Part shown: positions 1-11,193 of the stretch, piece by piece
Position numbering within the stretch: the first letter of the stretch is position 1
Layout: the number at the start of each line of letters is the position of its first letter
Assembly (NCBI RefSeq): GCF_001187505.1
Contig: NZ_CP012150.1
Location: 1,426,001 to 1,490,000, forward strand
Length of the DNA stretch: 64,000 nucleotides
Source: Mycolicibacterium goodii
GTDB taxonomy: Bacteria > Actinomycetota > Actinomycetes > Mycobacteriales > Mycobacteriaceae
Direction: 5' to 3'
Made by a program: the position numbers and the translations under genes
The notes under the pieces: generated by a model
Told to the model about the DNA's origin: nothing
The model's database searches: none
The model's input: the letters and a program-made list of their open reading frames with translations, nothing else

Positions 1-104
1 TTCGGGTATTGCGCCGCAAGAGAATCGGCGACTAGCGTTGAAACGGTGTTCTGCCGGCGAGGGCGGCGGCAGCGGCGGGATCAATCAACTGCAGGGGGTC
101 TGCT

Positions 105-422
105 GTGTCGTTGAAAGCCGATCTGGATCAAATGCGCACCGTGGGTGGACATCTGCGAGGGCTGGCCTTCGAGGTCACCGGCTTCAAGTTCGGACCGATG
201 ATGATGGGGACGGATTCGGCAGCCCTCAAGAGCGTGGGCGCGATGCAGAACATCCAGTACAACGTGCTCAACACGACGTTGATACCGACGTGCTCGGAGC
301 GGCTCAGCGAGACCGGCGACATCATGATCAACATCGCCGACAAGTTCCAGAACGGCGACGAGAGCAAGCTTCTCGACGTGGTCGACACGTTCAACAAAGC
401 CACCGGCACGTGGGGTGAATGA
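105..422 (+). CDS. small ESX-substrate-like (EspC/WXG100-type) protein
   Basis: A 105-residue, largely helical protein without signal peptide or membrane segment. Its size and its helix-turn-helix pattern resemble the EspC-like and WXG100-like partners of type VII secretion. No clear WXG is visible, so the family call is tentative. It starts at a GTG preceded by a G-rich run at about 95-99 and ends in a 4-base ATGA overlap with the next gene, so the two are translationally coupled. The next protein carries a WxG-type hairpin, which suggests the pair form a secreted heterodimer. That is inference from size and context. Confidence 0.55.
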   Translation: MSLKADLDQMRTVGGHLRGLAFEVTGFKFGPMMMGTDSAALKSVGAMQNIQYNVLNTTLIPTCSERLSETGDIMINIADKFQNGDESKLLDVVDTFNKATGTWGE

Positions 423-2716
423 CGGTGGGATTCACCAAATCCCAGGTCCAGAACATGGACCCGAACGTGATCGGCAACATCGCCAGGGGCTGGGACGATC
501 TCGGTACGAAGATCGAGCAGAAGTTCGACTCCTATGTGAACAAGGTCAAGAACACCGCCGACGGCGGCTACTGGGAGGGCAAGGCCGCGGAGGCCGCCCA
601 GACCCGGGCCGACGCCGACCGCAAGGTCGCGGTGGGTCTGGTCGACGAGGTGCAGGCGGCGGCGAACACCGCCCGCGGCGTGCGCGACAACATCGTCACC
701 GCGCGGACCAACGTGCTCAACAAGGTTTCGGCGATCTCGGGTGAGCAGTTCCTGGTGCATGAGGACTGGTCGCTGAGCGACCCGTCGGGCATCCAGGACA
801 CCGGGCAGCGGGCCGCCAGGATGCGGGTGCTGGCCGGCGAACTCGACACCCTCGTCGAGGCACTTGTCACCGCCGACGACAACGGTGCGACCACGATCAA
901 CAACCTCGCGTCCGGACTGATCGCGAAGTTCACCGACCCGGCGTCGCTGAGCGGTCAGCAGGGGACCTCCGACGGCAGCGCGATATTCGACGGCAACATC
1001 CCGCCGGATGTGTTGCAGCGGTTGATCGAGGCCGGATCGCTGACGCCGGACCAGCTCGCCGCGCTGCAGTCCGGCCGGCCGGTGGAGATATCGGCATCGC
1101 AGATGGAATACATCAACGCGATGATGCGCTCGCTCGACGGGAAGTCGCCGGAAGAGATCGAAGAGATGCTCAACGGTCTTCCGCCGGAAGCCCGTACCGG
1201 CCTGGCCAACATGTTCCAGATCGCGTCCAACGGCCGCGTCACCGCGACCGTCGAGGGCAACTACGACGTTCCGACCGACGGCGGTTTCAACCTGCTGCCG
1301 CAGAAGATGCGGGAATCGCTCACCCGCAGCGACCTCGTGGAGATCGGAACCACCACGGCGGGAACCCAATTGACGGGGTTCCCGGTGGTCTACGACACGA
1401 TCAACCTCAACGGGGTCGGCACCAATCAGGCGATCGCACGGATCGCGGGCATGAGCGACTCGAACATGCGGGCCGGATCCGACCTCGACCGCAAGGTGCT
1501 CGACGTCGCGGGCAGGTACCTCGACGCACAGGTGCGCGCCGAGACGGGCGACCCGATGTCGACGATGTTCTCGATCGACGACCGCGGTGCCGATCCGAAG
1601 GAAGCAAAGATCACCGAGTCGATGTTCGGTGCGGTGGCCGACGACGAATTCGCCGTCGCCGCCGCGGTCACCGATCCCGACAGCGGTGAGAAGTTGATCG
1701 GCAACATCTTCCAGCACGAATGGCAGGACGACGGCAGGACCGTCTCGGCGCTGTTCGACACGTCCGCCGCCGACGCGGTGACGACGCCGGGAGATCCGGT
1801 CGACGCGAAAAACGCCGAACTGCACGGCGATATCGCGGAGGCCACGGCGGACTACATGTCCGAGCACAAGGCGGATCTGCTTCGGGTGCCGGGCTACGAC
1901 AACAAGATCTCCGCCGGCCAGCTGAACCCGGAACTGATGCGAAGCCTCGCCGACGACCTGGCGCCGTACTACAGCACCTTTGCCGGTGCCGAGACCGTTC
2001 CCGGGGTGGACAACTTCGACGAGAAGAGCCAACTCGCCGACATGTACGCCGTACTGGCCAGCGATCCCGAGGCCGGGGCCAAGGCCGCGATGCACACCTA
2101 CGCGCAGGAGAACGCGTTGGCCGCCGAGTACGGCAGCGGTGAGGCCGCGAGCACCTACGCCCAGATCGCCGGGCAGATGCACAGCGCGCTGGTCGACGGC
2201 ACCGCCGACGCCAAGACGTCGATGGACCGCAACGACATCTACAACGCGCAGTACGAGTACGCCTTGAACTCCGCGAATTTCGACACCGCGAAGTCGGTGG
2301 CGACCACCGCGTTCGACGCTGCGGGGATCAAGCCGGGCAAGTGGGCTGTCGACATCATCGCCCCGCACGCCAAGCTCGAGCTGATGGGCATCGTGGATCA
2401 GCAGGCCGCCCTGAACCCGGACAACGGCAGGCCCAACGAGGTCGCGACCGGGCAGGTCGATTCCGACGTCACGGTGCAGAACATGCTCAACGGGCTGCAG
2501 ACCGAGGACCCGTCGGTGATCAACGATCCGGCGTTTGCGGACCTGCGTGAAACAGACGACAACGGTGAGGTGCGCCTGGTGGTCAACGGGCTCGACGATC
2601 AGCAGGCGGTCAAGGAACGGCTGCGCGACCACTACGGCATCGACATCACCGAGTGGGAGAACGAATACGACCGCGGTGCGCGGGCCGGCCGGATCCAGAC
2701 ACCCTCAGGGAATTGA
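419..2716 (+). CDS. large WXG100-like protein, probable type VII secretion-associated protein
   Basis: 765 residues. Residues about 1-110 form a helical hairpin with a turn motif YWEGKAAEAA (W-x-G) near residue 60, as in the N-terminal domains of large ESX/LXG-type substrates. The remaining roughly 650 residues are soluble, acidic and mostly helical, with no signal peptide or membrane helix. I do not recognise a catalytic motif. From memory it resembles mycobacterial proteins of about 700 residues found beside a ~105-residue partner and a lipoprotein (the Rv2082 type), but this could not be checked. The ATG overlaps the stop of the upstream gene, and its own stop overlaps the TTG of the downstream lipoprotein gene. 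The three therefore form one tightly coupled operon, with gyrA downstream. A toxin or an envelope-remodelling role are both possible. Confidence 0.6.
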   Translation: MTVGFTKSQVQNMDPNVIGNIARGWDDLGTKIEQKFDSYVNKVKNTADGGYWEGKAAEAAQTRADADRKVAVGLVDEVQAAANTARGVRDNIVTARTNVLNKVSAISGEQFLVHEDWSLSDPSGIQDTGQRAARMRVLAGELDTLVEALVTADDNGATTINNLASGLIAKFTDPASLSGQQGTSDGSAIFDGNIPPDVLQRLIEAGSLTPDQLAALQSGRPVEISASQMEYINAMMRSLDGKSPEEIEEMLNGLPPEARTGLANMFQIASNGRVTATVEGNYDVPTDGGFNLLPQKMRESLTRSDLVEIGTTTAGTQLTGFPVVYDTINLNGVGTNQAIARIAGMSDSNMRAGSDLDRKVLDVAGRYLDAQVRAETGDPMSTMFSIDDRGADPKEAKITESMFGAVADDEFAVAAAVTDPDSGEKLIGNIFQHEWQDDGRTVSALFDTSAADAVTTPGDPVDAKNAELHGDIAEATADYMSEHKADLLRVPGYDNKISAGQLNPELMRSLADDLAPYYSTFAGAETVPGVDNFDEKSQLADMYAVLASDPEAGAKAAMHTYAQENALAAEYGSGEAASTYAQIAGQMHSALVDGTADAKTSMDRNDIYNAQYEYALNSANFDTAKSVATTAFDAAGIKPGKWAVDIIAPHAKLELMGIVDQQAALNPDNGRPNEVATGQVDSDVTVQNMLNGLQTEDPSVINDPAFADLRETDDNGEVRLVVNGLDDQQAVKERLRDHYGIDITEWENEYDRGARAGRIQTPSGN

Positions 2717-3438
2717 GGCGCCTGCGGGCCGTCGCGGCGGCCCTGCTGGTCGCCGGCTGTGCCACCCCACAACCGTCCGCTCCGCCACCCGCGCCCGCCG
2801 ACCCGCGGGCGCTGTCGCATTTCACGATCGTGTGGAGCGATCCGGCCGGGCTGGATCTGCTGTCCGCACCGGGCACCTATCTACGGGCGAGCGTCGAGTC
2901 GTTGCGGCTCGCGGCGGCCAACGGTAACCGCGATGCCGCCTATCCGGGATTCTGGGAGACGCTGACCGGGCCCGCCAAGGATTACGCCGAGAGCTTCTTC
3001 GCCCTCGGGCCCGACGATGCCCTGCACGGTGTCAACCGCTTCGAGGTGATCGGGGTCGCCGACCATGGCGACCGGCTCACCGCCGGGCTGTGCATCTACG
3101 AACGCCAACTCGGCGTCGAAGACGCCGTCGGCCGGTTCACCTTCAACCGCACGGGCAGCCATTTCTGGGAGTTGACCGTCGAAAAGGCCGGCGATGTCCC
3201 CCCACCGGCGGGCCAGCGCGGCCGGGACACATATCCCCAGGCCGTGATGTTCGGGTCGTGGCGCACGGTCGGCTGGTCGAGGCAGGCGGCCGACACCCCG
3301 AACCCGTGCGCCGGCCGACCCACGCCCGGTCTGGAACCCGGTGCCTGGCCTGCGTTGATGCCGGGCAGCCGGCCCTATGTGACCGACGCCGTCCCGACCG
3401 CGCCAAATTATCCCGGATGGTCGAACAACGTCACGTGA
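2713..3438 (+). CDS. putative lipoprotein coupled to the WXG-like gene
   Basis: 241 residues from a TTG start that overlaps the previous stop (TTGA). This start is chosen because it gives a short classical lipoprotein signal: two arginines, a hydrophobic run, then the lipobox LVAG-C with Cys16. A longer reading from 2653 would put an uncharacteristic 20 residues ahead of the signal and overlap the upstream gene by 64 bases. A Pro/Ala-rich linker follows the cysteine, then a globular domain of about 200 residues with no motif I recognise. It is probably anchored outside the plasma membrane. Its coupling to the ESX-like pair suggests a shared role in export or envelope function, but the function is unknown. 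Confidence 0.6.
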   Translation: MRRLRAVAAALLVAGCATPQPSAPPPAPADPRALSHFTIVWSDPAGLDLLSAPGTYLRASVESLRLAAANGNRDAAYPGFWETLTGPAKDYAESFFALGPDDALHGVNRFEVIGVADHGDRLTAGLCIYERQLGVEDAVGRFTFNRTGSHFWELTVEKAGDVPPPAGQRGRDTYPQAVMFGSWRTVGWSRQAADTPNPCAGRPTPGLEPGAWPALMPGSRPYVTDAVPTAPNYPGWSNNVT

Positions 3439-3600
3439 CGAAGTGCCGCGCGGGCCTGTCCCAGGCGTGTCGTTACCCGGCAACCGCGGGTGGCCACAGC
3501 GCGAACCACTAAACTGGTTAGGTTGCCGCCTCCGCGTCCCGGGGTGCGGTGCGCCTGCATGCGGCCTCACACGGGGCCGCGGCTGACGAGCGAGGACTAG

Positions 3601-6141
<2,541 letters not shown>

Positions 6142-6194
6142 CGACAACCGCTGAGGTCCGCTGTGGCCCTCGGCCCGAGCTAAGGAGCTGTTAG

Positions 6195-7052
6195 GTGAGT
6201 TCACCCAACGAGCCGGGTTACCCGCGCACGGGGGACCGGCCGGGCGCCACCAACGGCACGGGTCCCGGCGGCGACAGCGGCGCCCTCAGCGGCAATTCGA
6301 CGCGGGCGGCGGGGCACATCACCGATTCCGGCGATGTGCCCCCGTGGCAGCGCGGGCTGTCCCGCGCCGCGCAGCAATCGGCGCCGCAGCCGCCGGTCGA
6401 CGGGCGGATCGCCGACACCGAGCAGCAGCCGCGCCCGGCGCAGCGTCCCGAACCGCAGCGCCCCGAACCACAGCGTCCCGAAGCGCGGGCCGAGCCGCGA
6501 CCGGAGCACCGCAACGACAACCGGCAGGAGCCCCGACCGGAACACCGCAACGAGGCCTACGCGAGCGAGTTGCCGGACCTCTCGGGTCCGGTCCCGCGCT
6601 CTCCGCAGCGCAAGACGGGTCCCGACGCCTCGCGCGGGTCGGCTCCCACCACCCGCATCCAGGTGGCCAGCCGGCCGCAGCCGTCCGGTCCGGTGCGGGC
6701 CAGCATGCAGATCCGCCGGGTCGACCCGTGGACCGTGCTGAAGGTCTCCCTGGTGCTGTCGGTGGTGTTGTTCTTCGTGTGGATGATCGCCGTGGCGTTC
6801 CTCTACCTCGTGCTCGGCGGCATGGGTGTGTGGAGCAAGCTCAACAGCAACGTCGGTGATCTGCTCACGAGCGCGAGCGGCAGCTCGGGTGGTGAACTGG
6901 TCTCCAGCGGCACGATCTTCGGCGGTGCCGCGCTCATCGGCCTGGTGAACATCGTCGTCCTGAGCGCGATGGCGACCGTCGGCGCGTTCATCTACAACCT
7001 CACGACGGACCTCGTCGGTGGTATCGAAGTGACGTTGGCCGATCGGGACTAG
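6195..7052 (+). CDS. DUF3566 membrane protein downstream of gyrA
   Basis: 285 residues from a GTG with a clear AAGGAG ribosome site at 6182-6187. The first ~170 residues are hydrophilic and low-complexity, rich in Pro, Arg, Glu and Gln, with a repeated PEPQR-type unit around residues 78-100. The C-terminal ~110 residues form the DUF3566 domain with two hydrophobic segments, about residues 183-208 and 242-265. The position between gyrA and tRNA-Ile is the actinobacterial norm (Rv0007 in M. tuberculosis). The family has no settled function; its long disordered cytoplasmic head suggests a scaffold or divisome-type role. Confidence 0.85.
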   Translation: MSSPNEPGYPRTGDRPGATNGTGPGGDSGALSGNSTRAAGHITDSGDVPPWQRGLSRAAQQSAPQPPVDGRIADTEQQPRPAQRPEPQRPEPQRPEARAEPRPEHRNDNRQEPRPEHRNEAYASELPDLSGPVPRSPQRKTGPDASRGSAPTTRIQVASRPQPSGPVRASMQIRRVDPWTVLKVSLVLSVVLFFVWMIAVAFLYLVLGGMGVWSKLNSNVGDLLTSASGSSGGELVSSGTIFGGAALIGLVNIVVLSAMATVGAFIYNLTTDLVGGIEVTLADRD

Positions 7053-7112
7053 CGCGTTTTGGAGAACCACCCGTGGGTGAGGTAATCTCGTCGCTCGGTT
7101 GATCCACCATTC

Positions 7113-7186
7113 GGGCCTATAGCTCAGGCGGTTAGAGCGCTTCGCTGATAACGAAGAGGTCGGAGGTTCGAGTCCTCCTAGGCCCA
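7113..7186 (+). tRNA. tRNA-Ile (GAT)
   Basis: A 74-nt cloverleaf. The acceptor stem GGGCCTA pairs with TAGGCCC, the discriminator is A7186, the D-loop has AGCTCAGGCGG, the anticodon loop is CTGATAA with GAT at 7147-7149, and the T-loop is GGTTCGAGTCC. The 3' CCA is not encoded. It lies 60 bases after the DUF3566 gene, as in other mycobacteria. Confidence 0.97.
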
Positions 7187-7225
7187 CGACGCCGGCACTG
7201 CCGGTGATCACCGAAAGGGTGTGCC

Positions 7226-7318
7226 ATGCGGTTCGTGGTGTTGGCTGTTGTGGCGGCTGTGGCGGTGATTGTCTGGCGATCACGACACGGCCAAGAGGTT
7301 TGGCATCAGGGGCCTTAG
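7226..7318 (+). CDS. 30-residue single-span membrane peptide (DLW-39-like) between the tRNAs
   Basis: A 30-codon frame, ATG at 7226, reading MRFVVLAVVAAVAVIVWRSR and then a ten-residue tail containing EVW. A purine-rich GAAAGGG at 7213-7219 lies at ribosome-site distance. The stop TAG falls at 7316-7318, inside the first ten bases of tRNA-Ala. The architecture is a short hydrophobic helix, a basic cluster, then an acidic-hydrophobic-Trp tail. From memory this matches the tiny actinobacterial DLW-39 family, which sits near gyrA and these tRNAs. No experimental role is known to me. Confidence 0.55.
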   Translation: MRFVVLAVVAAVAVIVWRSRHGQEVWHQGP

Positions 7319-7381
7319 CTCAGTTGGTAGAGCGCTGCCTTTGCAAGGCAGATGTCAGGAGTTCGAATCTCCTAGGCTCCA
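7309..7381 (+). tRNA. tRNA-Ala (TGC)
   Basis: A 73-nt cloverleaf. The acceptor GGGGCCT pairs with AGGCTCC (one G-T pair), the discriminator is A7381, the anticodon stem CTGCC/GGCAG encloses TTTGCAA with TGC at 7342-7344, and the T-loop is GAGTTCGAATCTC. The 5' end overlaps the stop codon of the 30-residue reading frame. Confidence 0.97.
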
Positions 7382-7450
7382 CAAATAAGACGACGATCTT
7401 CTAGCGTCCGTGGACATCGCAGTCGGCGCGCAGCTCACTCCAAAAGTTGG

Positions 7451-7469
7451 TTAGGTTACCCTCAGCCGT
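7451..7469 (+). promoter_or_regulatory. weak IdeR-type iron box before the SIP reductase
   Basis: The 19 bases starting TTAGGTTACCCT agree at 13 of 19 positions with the IdeR consensus TWAGGTWAGSCTWACCTWA. The left half is perfect and the right half is poor. The box ends one base before the GTG start at 7470, with no ribosome site in between. This suggests a leaderless transcript whose promoter is covered by the repressor. Confidence 0.45.
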
Positions 7470-8270
7470 GTGAGCTTCTCGTATGCGTCCGTCATCGAGA
7501 CCAAGGCGCTCAACCCCCGGATGGTTCGGATCACCCTGCAGGTGGAGGACCTCGAGGCCCTGAACGTCCGGCAGGCCGCCGACTCCGCGGTCGCGGTGTA
7601 CCTGCCCGGCACCGACGAGGGCCGCAATTACTCGGTGCGCCACCAGCGCGGCGATCTGATCGATCTCGACGTGGTGCTGCACGCCCGGGGCATGGGGACC
7701 GAATGGGCGGCGCGAACCCGCCCCGGTGACCGTGTCGGCCTGGACCACGCCCGCTCCTGGTACCGCCCGGATCCGGACGCGCGGTGGCAGCTGCTGGTCA
7801 CCGATCTGTCGGGGCTGCCCGCCACCGCACGCATCCTCGAAGAGCTCTCCCCCGCGGTGGCGGCCACGGTGATCGCCGAAGTCGCCGACGCGCAGGACCT
7901 GGAGTATCTGCCCACGCATCCGCGGGCGCGGCTGATTCCGTCGATCGGGACGGGCAACGGCAACGCACCCGGTGCGCTCGCCGGGCTCGTGCGTGAGCTG
8001 ACGTTGCCGCCGGGCCGCGGCTACTGCTGGTTCGCGGGTGAGGCCGCGCAGTCGCGGGCGGTCCGGAAGCACTTCCGGTCGCTGGGTTACCAGATCGACC
8101 AACTGGACATCACCGGGTACTGGCGGTTCGACTCCGAGACGTGGGACGCCAAATTCGCTCTGGTGGAATCGGATGTGTTGGCGGTGTATGAGCGTGCACT
8201 CGCCGACGGCAAGGGGGACAAAGTGGCATTCGAGGAATTCGACGAGGCCTGCGAGCGAATCGGCCTCTGA
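7470..8270 (+). CDS. siderophore-interacting FAD-dependent ferric reductase (SIP family)
   Basis: 266 residues, the normal length for SIP/ViuB ferric-siderophore reductases. The N-terminal half is the FAD-binding barrel with the flavin motif RNYSVR near residue 51. The C-terminal half is the NAD(P)H-binding lobe ending in the family's GYWR and W-D-x-K elements. It would reduce Fe(III)-exochelin in the cytoplasm and release Fe(II). It is the first gene of a run with the two permeases and the ATPase (3-base gap, then 4-base overlaps). Context therefore puts iron release in the same operon as import. Regulation by iron is suggested by the partial IdeR box just upstream. Confidence 0.88.
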   Translation: MSFSYASVIETKALNPRMVRITLQVEDLEALNVRQAADSAVAVYLPGTDEGRNYSVRHQRGDLIDLDVVLHARGMGTEWAARTRPGDRVGLDHARSWYRPDPDARWQLLVTDLSGLPATARILEELSPAVAATVIAEVADAQDLEYLPTHPRARLIPSIGTGNGNAPGALAGLVRELTLPPGRGYCWFAGEAAQSRAVRKHFRSLGYQIDQLDITGYWRFDSETWDAKFALVESDVLAVYERALADGKGDKVAFEEFDEACERIGL

Positions 8271-8273
8271 CCG

Positions 8274-9305
8274 GTGATCACCACCCAGGCACCGGTCGCT
8301 CGGCCACCCGTCGCCAACCGTCGCGCGATCGGCCTTGCCATCGCGACGGGTGTCCTGGCCGTCATGTGCGTCGCGAGCCTCGCGATCGGAACCCAGAACG
8401 TCGCCCCCGGCACGGTGTGGCAGGCCGTCACCGACTATCGCGACCTCGGAGACCAGTGGATCGTCCACGACCTGCGAATCCCGCGCACGGTGTTGGGCCT
8501 GCTCGTCGGCCTGGCCCTCGGATTGTCGGGCACGCTGATCCAGGCCGTGGGGCGTAACCCGCTCGCCGACTCAGAGATCCTGGGCATCAACTCCGGCGCC
8601 GCGCTGTTCGTCGTCGCCGCGATCGCGTTCTTCGGGTTCAGCGGAATCTGGACGTACATCGGATTCGCCTTCCTGGGAGCGCTTTTCGCGATGGTCATGG
8701 TGTATCTGATCGGCATGACGGGCCGCGCCGCCGTGACGCCGGTGCGGGTGTTGCTGGCGGGTGTCGCCATCGGCGCGGTGATGGACGGGTTCGGGTTCGT
8801 CATCAGGCTGCAGAACCCGCGCGCGTTCGACAACATGCGCTTCTGGGACGCAGGCGCACTCGACGGTCGTCCGCTCGAGGTGGCCGGTGCCATCGCACCG
8901 TTCATCGCGGTGGGCGCCGTCCTCTGCCTGATCGTGTCACGTTCGCTGAACATCACCGCGCTCGGCGACGACCTCGCAAAGAGCATGGGCAGCAACGTCG
9001 CCCGCACGCAGGCGCTCAGCCTGATCGCGGTGACGCTGCTGGCCGGGGCCGCGACCGCCGGTGCCGGGCCGATCGGGTTCGTCGGGTTGATGGTGCCGCA
9101 CGCGGTCCGCAGGTTCACCGGGCCGGACTGGCGCTGGGTCCTGGCCTACGCGACCGTCGTCGCGCCCAGCCTGATGCTCGCCGCCGATATCGTCGGCCGC
9201 GTCGTCATCCGCCCCTCGGAACTGCCGGCCGGCATCGTCACGGCCTTCCTCGGAGCCCCGGTGCTGATCTGGTTGATCCGCCGATCCCGGGCGGACCGGG
9301 CATGA
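8274..9305 (+). CDS. ferric-siderophore ABC permease, FecCD family (first)
   Basis: 343 residues with about nine or ten hydrophobic helices. The FecCD signatures are visible: GLALGLSGTLIQAVGRNPLA near the N-terminus, the GINSGA loop, and the coupling-helix region GPIGFVGLMVPHAVR near residue 265. It begins at GTG three bases after the reductase gene and overlaps the next permease by ATGA. With the second permease it forms the inner-membrane channel for Fe-exochelin. It corresponds to one of the fxuA/fxuC genes described in M. smegmatis (FepD/FepG homologues). I cannot tell which name belongs to which, so no symbol is given. Confidence 0.9.
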   Translation: MITTQAPVARPPVANRRAIGLAIATGVLAVMCVASLAIGTQNVAPGTVWQAVTDYRDLGDQWIVHDLRIPRTVLGLLVGLALGLSGTLIQAVGRNPLADSEILGINSGAALFVVAAIAFFGFSGIWTYIGFAFLGALFAMVMVYLIGMTGRAAVTPVRVLLAGVAIGAVMDGFGFVIRLQNPRAFDNMRFWDAGALDGRPLEVAGAIAPFIAVGAVLCLIVSRSLNITALGDDLAKSMGSNVARTQALSLIAVTLLAGAATAGAGPIGFVGLMVPHAVRRFTGPDWRWVLAYATVVAPSLMLAADIVGRVVIRPSELPAGIVTAFLGAPVLIWLIRRSRADRA

Positions 9306-10360
9306 CGGCCATCGATTTCGGCAAGCGCCAGTGTGTGATCCGCGTCGGCAGCGTATCGGCGCGGATGTCCTGGCGCGCCGTCGTCGCGGTCGCCGCCCTG
9401 TTGTTCGGCGCGGTGGTGGCCGCGGTGCTCGCGATCGGGATCGGCAAATACCCGATCACGCCCCTGGACGTGCTGCGCGTGCTGCTCGGCGTGAACACCA
9501 CCTTCGACCGCGTGGTGGTGCTCGAGTGGCGCATGCCGCGCATGCTCATGGCGCTGCTGATCGGCGCGGCCCTCGGCATTTCGGGCGCGATCTTCCAGGC
9601 GTTGACCCGAAATCCGTTGGGCAGCCCGGACATCATCGGCGTGAACTCCGGTGCGTACACCGGGGCGCTGATCGCACTCGCCGGGCTGGGCACAGGTGGA
9701 CAGCACGGCGGGTACTACGCCGTGGCGGGTGGCGCGCTCGTCGGCGGCCTGGTCACCGCGGCGGCGGTCTACGCGCTGTCCTATCGCAACGGGCTGGCCG
9801 GGTACCGGCTGATCGTGGTGGGTATCGGCGTCGGGGCGGTGCTCAGCTCGGTCAATCAGTGGATCGTCATCAAACTCGACCACCACACCGCGGTCACGGC
9901 CTCGGTGTGGCAGCAGGGCACACTCAACGGGCTCACCTGGTCCCAGGTGGTGCCGATGACGGTGTGCCTGCTGGCCGTGGCCATCGTATTGCTGGTGCTG
10001 GGTCCGCAGCTGCCGGTGCTGCAGATGGGCGATGACGCCGCGGGAGCGCTCGGTGTCAACCCGGAACGGATCCGCCTGGCCTATCTGGTGGCCGGCGTCG
10101 CGCTCGTGGCGCTGGCCTGCGCCGCGGCGGGACCGATTTCCTTTGTGGCGCTGGCCGCTCCCCAGCTGGCGCGGCGCCTCACCGCGAGTCCCGGTGTCGC
10201 CCTGGTCCCCGCGGCCGCGATGGGTGCGGTGCTGCTGCTCGCGAGCGACATCGTGGCGCAGCAACTGTTCACGGCCAACGAGTTACCGGTGGGCGCGGTG
10301 ACCGTGTCGCTCGGCGGAATCTACCTCGTCTATCTCCTCGTCACACAGGCACGTCGGTGA
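9302..10360 (+). CDS. ferric-siderophore ABC permease, FecCD family (second)
   Basis: 352 residues and the partner of the preceding permease. It has GAALGISGAIFQALTRNPLG, GVNSGA and the GPISFVALAAPQLAR coupling helix near residue 278, plus about nine or ten membrane helices. An N-terminal extension of about 30 residues precedes the first helix. It overlaps its neighbours by four bases on both sides (ATGA and GTGA), so subunits are likely made in fixed ratio. The two permeases differ enough to form a heterodimer of the FepD/FepG kind. The substrate is inferred to be ferri-exochelin from the surrounding biosynthetic genes. Confidence 0.9.
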   Translation: MTAIDFGKRQCVIRVGSVSARMSWRAVVAVAALLFGAVVAAVLAIGIGKYPITPLDVLRVLLGVNTTFDRVVVLEWRMPRMLMALLIGAALGISGAIFQALTRNPLGSPDIIGVNSGAYTGALIALAGLGTGGQHGGYYAVAGGALVGGLVTAAAVYALSYRNGLAGYRLIVVGIGVGAVLSSVNQWIVIKLDHHTAVTASVWQQGTLNGLTWSQVVPMTVCLLAVAIVLLVLGPQLPVLQMGDDAAGALGVNPERIRLAYLVAGVALVALACAAAGPISFVALAAPQLARRLTASPGVALVPAAAMGAVLLLASDIVAQQLFTANELPVGAVTVSLGGIYLVYLLVTQARR

Positions 10361-11193
10361 AAGAACAGGCAATGACTGCAGAGCAAGGGAGTTCGGTGCT
10401 CCGCGCCGACAATGTCTCGATCGGATACGACGACCGCACCATCATCGACGGTCTGTCCGTCGAGGTGCCCGCCGATCGGGTGACCGCGATCGTGGGACCC
10501 AATGCGTGCGGCAAATCCACGTTGCTGCGGGGATTCGCTCGCCTGCTGAAACCGGCTGCCGGGCAGGTGATCCTCGACGGCCATGACATCGCGACCATGC
10601 ACACCAAAGATGTCGCGCGGCGGCTGGGCCTGCTGCCGCAGACGTCGATCGCGCCGGAGGGCATCACGGTGGCCGATCTGGTGGCGCGCGGGCGGTTCCC
10701 GCACCAGAAGGTGTTGCGGCAGTGGTCACGTGACGACGCGGACGCGGTCGCCGACGCCATGCGGTACACCGGGGTCACCGATCTGTCGGCACGGCTGGTC
10801 GACGAACTGTCCGGGGGTCAGCGCCAGCGGGTCTGGGTGGCAATGGTTCTCGCGCAGCAGACGCCGCTGATCCTGCTCGACGAACCGACCACCTACCTCG
10901 ACATCGCACACCAGGTCGAACTGCTGGACCTGTTCGCGATGCTCAACCGCGAGCACGGCAGGACCGTGGTGGCGGTGTTGCACGATCTGAACCAGGCATG
11001 TCGCTACGCCGACGAACTGATCGTGATGAAGACCGGTCGCATTGTGGCCCAGGGCGATCCGAACACCGTGATGTCTGCCGACCTGGTCCGGGACGTCTAC
11101 GGCCTGGAATGCCAGATCATCGACGATCCGCAGACCGGCACGCCGCTGATCGTGCCGCGCGCCTCGCGGCACGCGCGGGTCGTCAAACCGTAG
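10357..11193 (+). CDS. ferric-siderophore ABC transporter ATPase (FepC-type)
   Basis: 278 residues with a complete ATPase motif set: Walker A GPNACGKST near residue 47, the Q-loop LLPQT, signature [10 protein letters not shown] near residue 150, Walker B LILLDEPTTYLD and the H-loop VLHDLNQ. It drives the two FecCD permeases. The GTG start overlaps the permease stop; an ATG five codons later (10372) is an alternative. The 3' end overlaps the 3' end of the convergent fxbA by 11 bases, leaving no space for a terminator between them. It corresponds to one of the fxuABC genes of the literature. Confidence 0.92.
   Translation: MKEQAMTAEQGSSVLRADNVSIGYDDRTIIDGLSVEVPADRVTAIVGPNACGKSTLLRGFARLLKPAAGQVILDGHDIATMHTKDVARRLGLLPQTSIAPEGITVADLVARGRFPHQKVLRQWSRDDADAVADAMRYTGVTDLSARLVDELSGGQRQRVWVAMVLAQQTPLILLDEPTTYLDIAHQVELLDLFAMLNREHGRTVVAVLHDLNQACRYADELIVMKTGRIVAQGDPNTVMSADLVRDVYGLECQIIDDPQTGTPLIVPRASRHARVVKP

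Noticed and set aside
128..2632. 834-codon open frame on the minus strand opposite the WXG-like gene
   Set aside because: It is a mirror frame of a high-GC coding region: rich in Arg, Val, His and Gly with no motif, and lacking a ribosome site. The plus-strand genes are coupled and family-like.
7204..7404. 66-codon frame running through tRNA-Ala
   Set aside because: It reads across the whole tRNA and has no protein-like character; the 30-codon frame at 7226 is the better candidate there.
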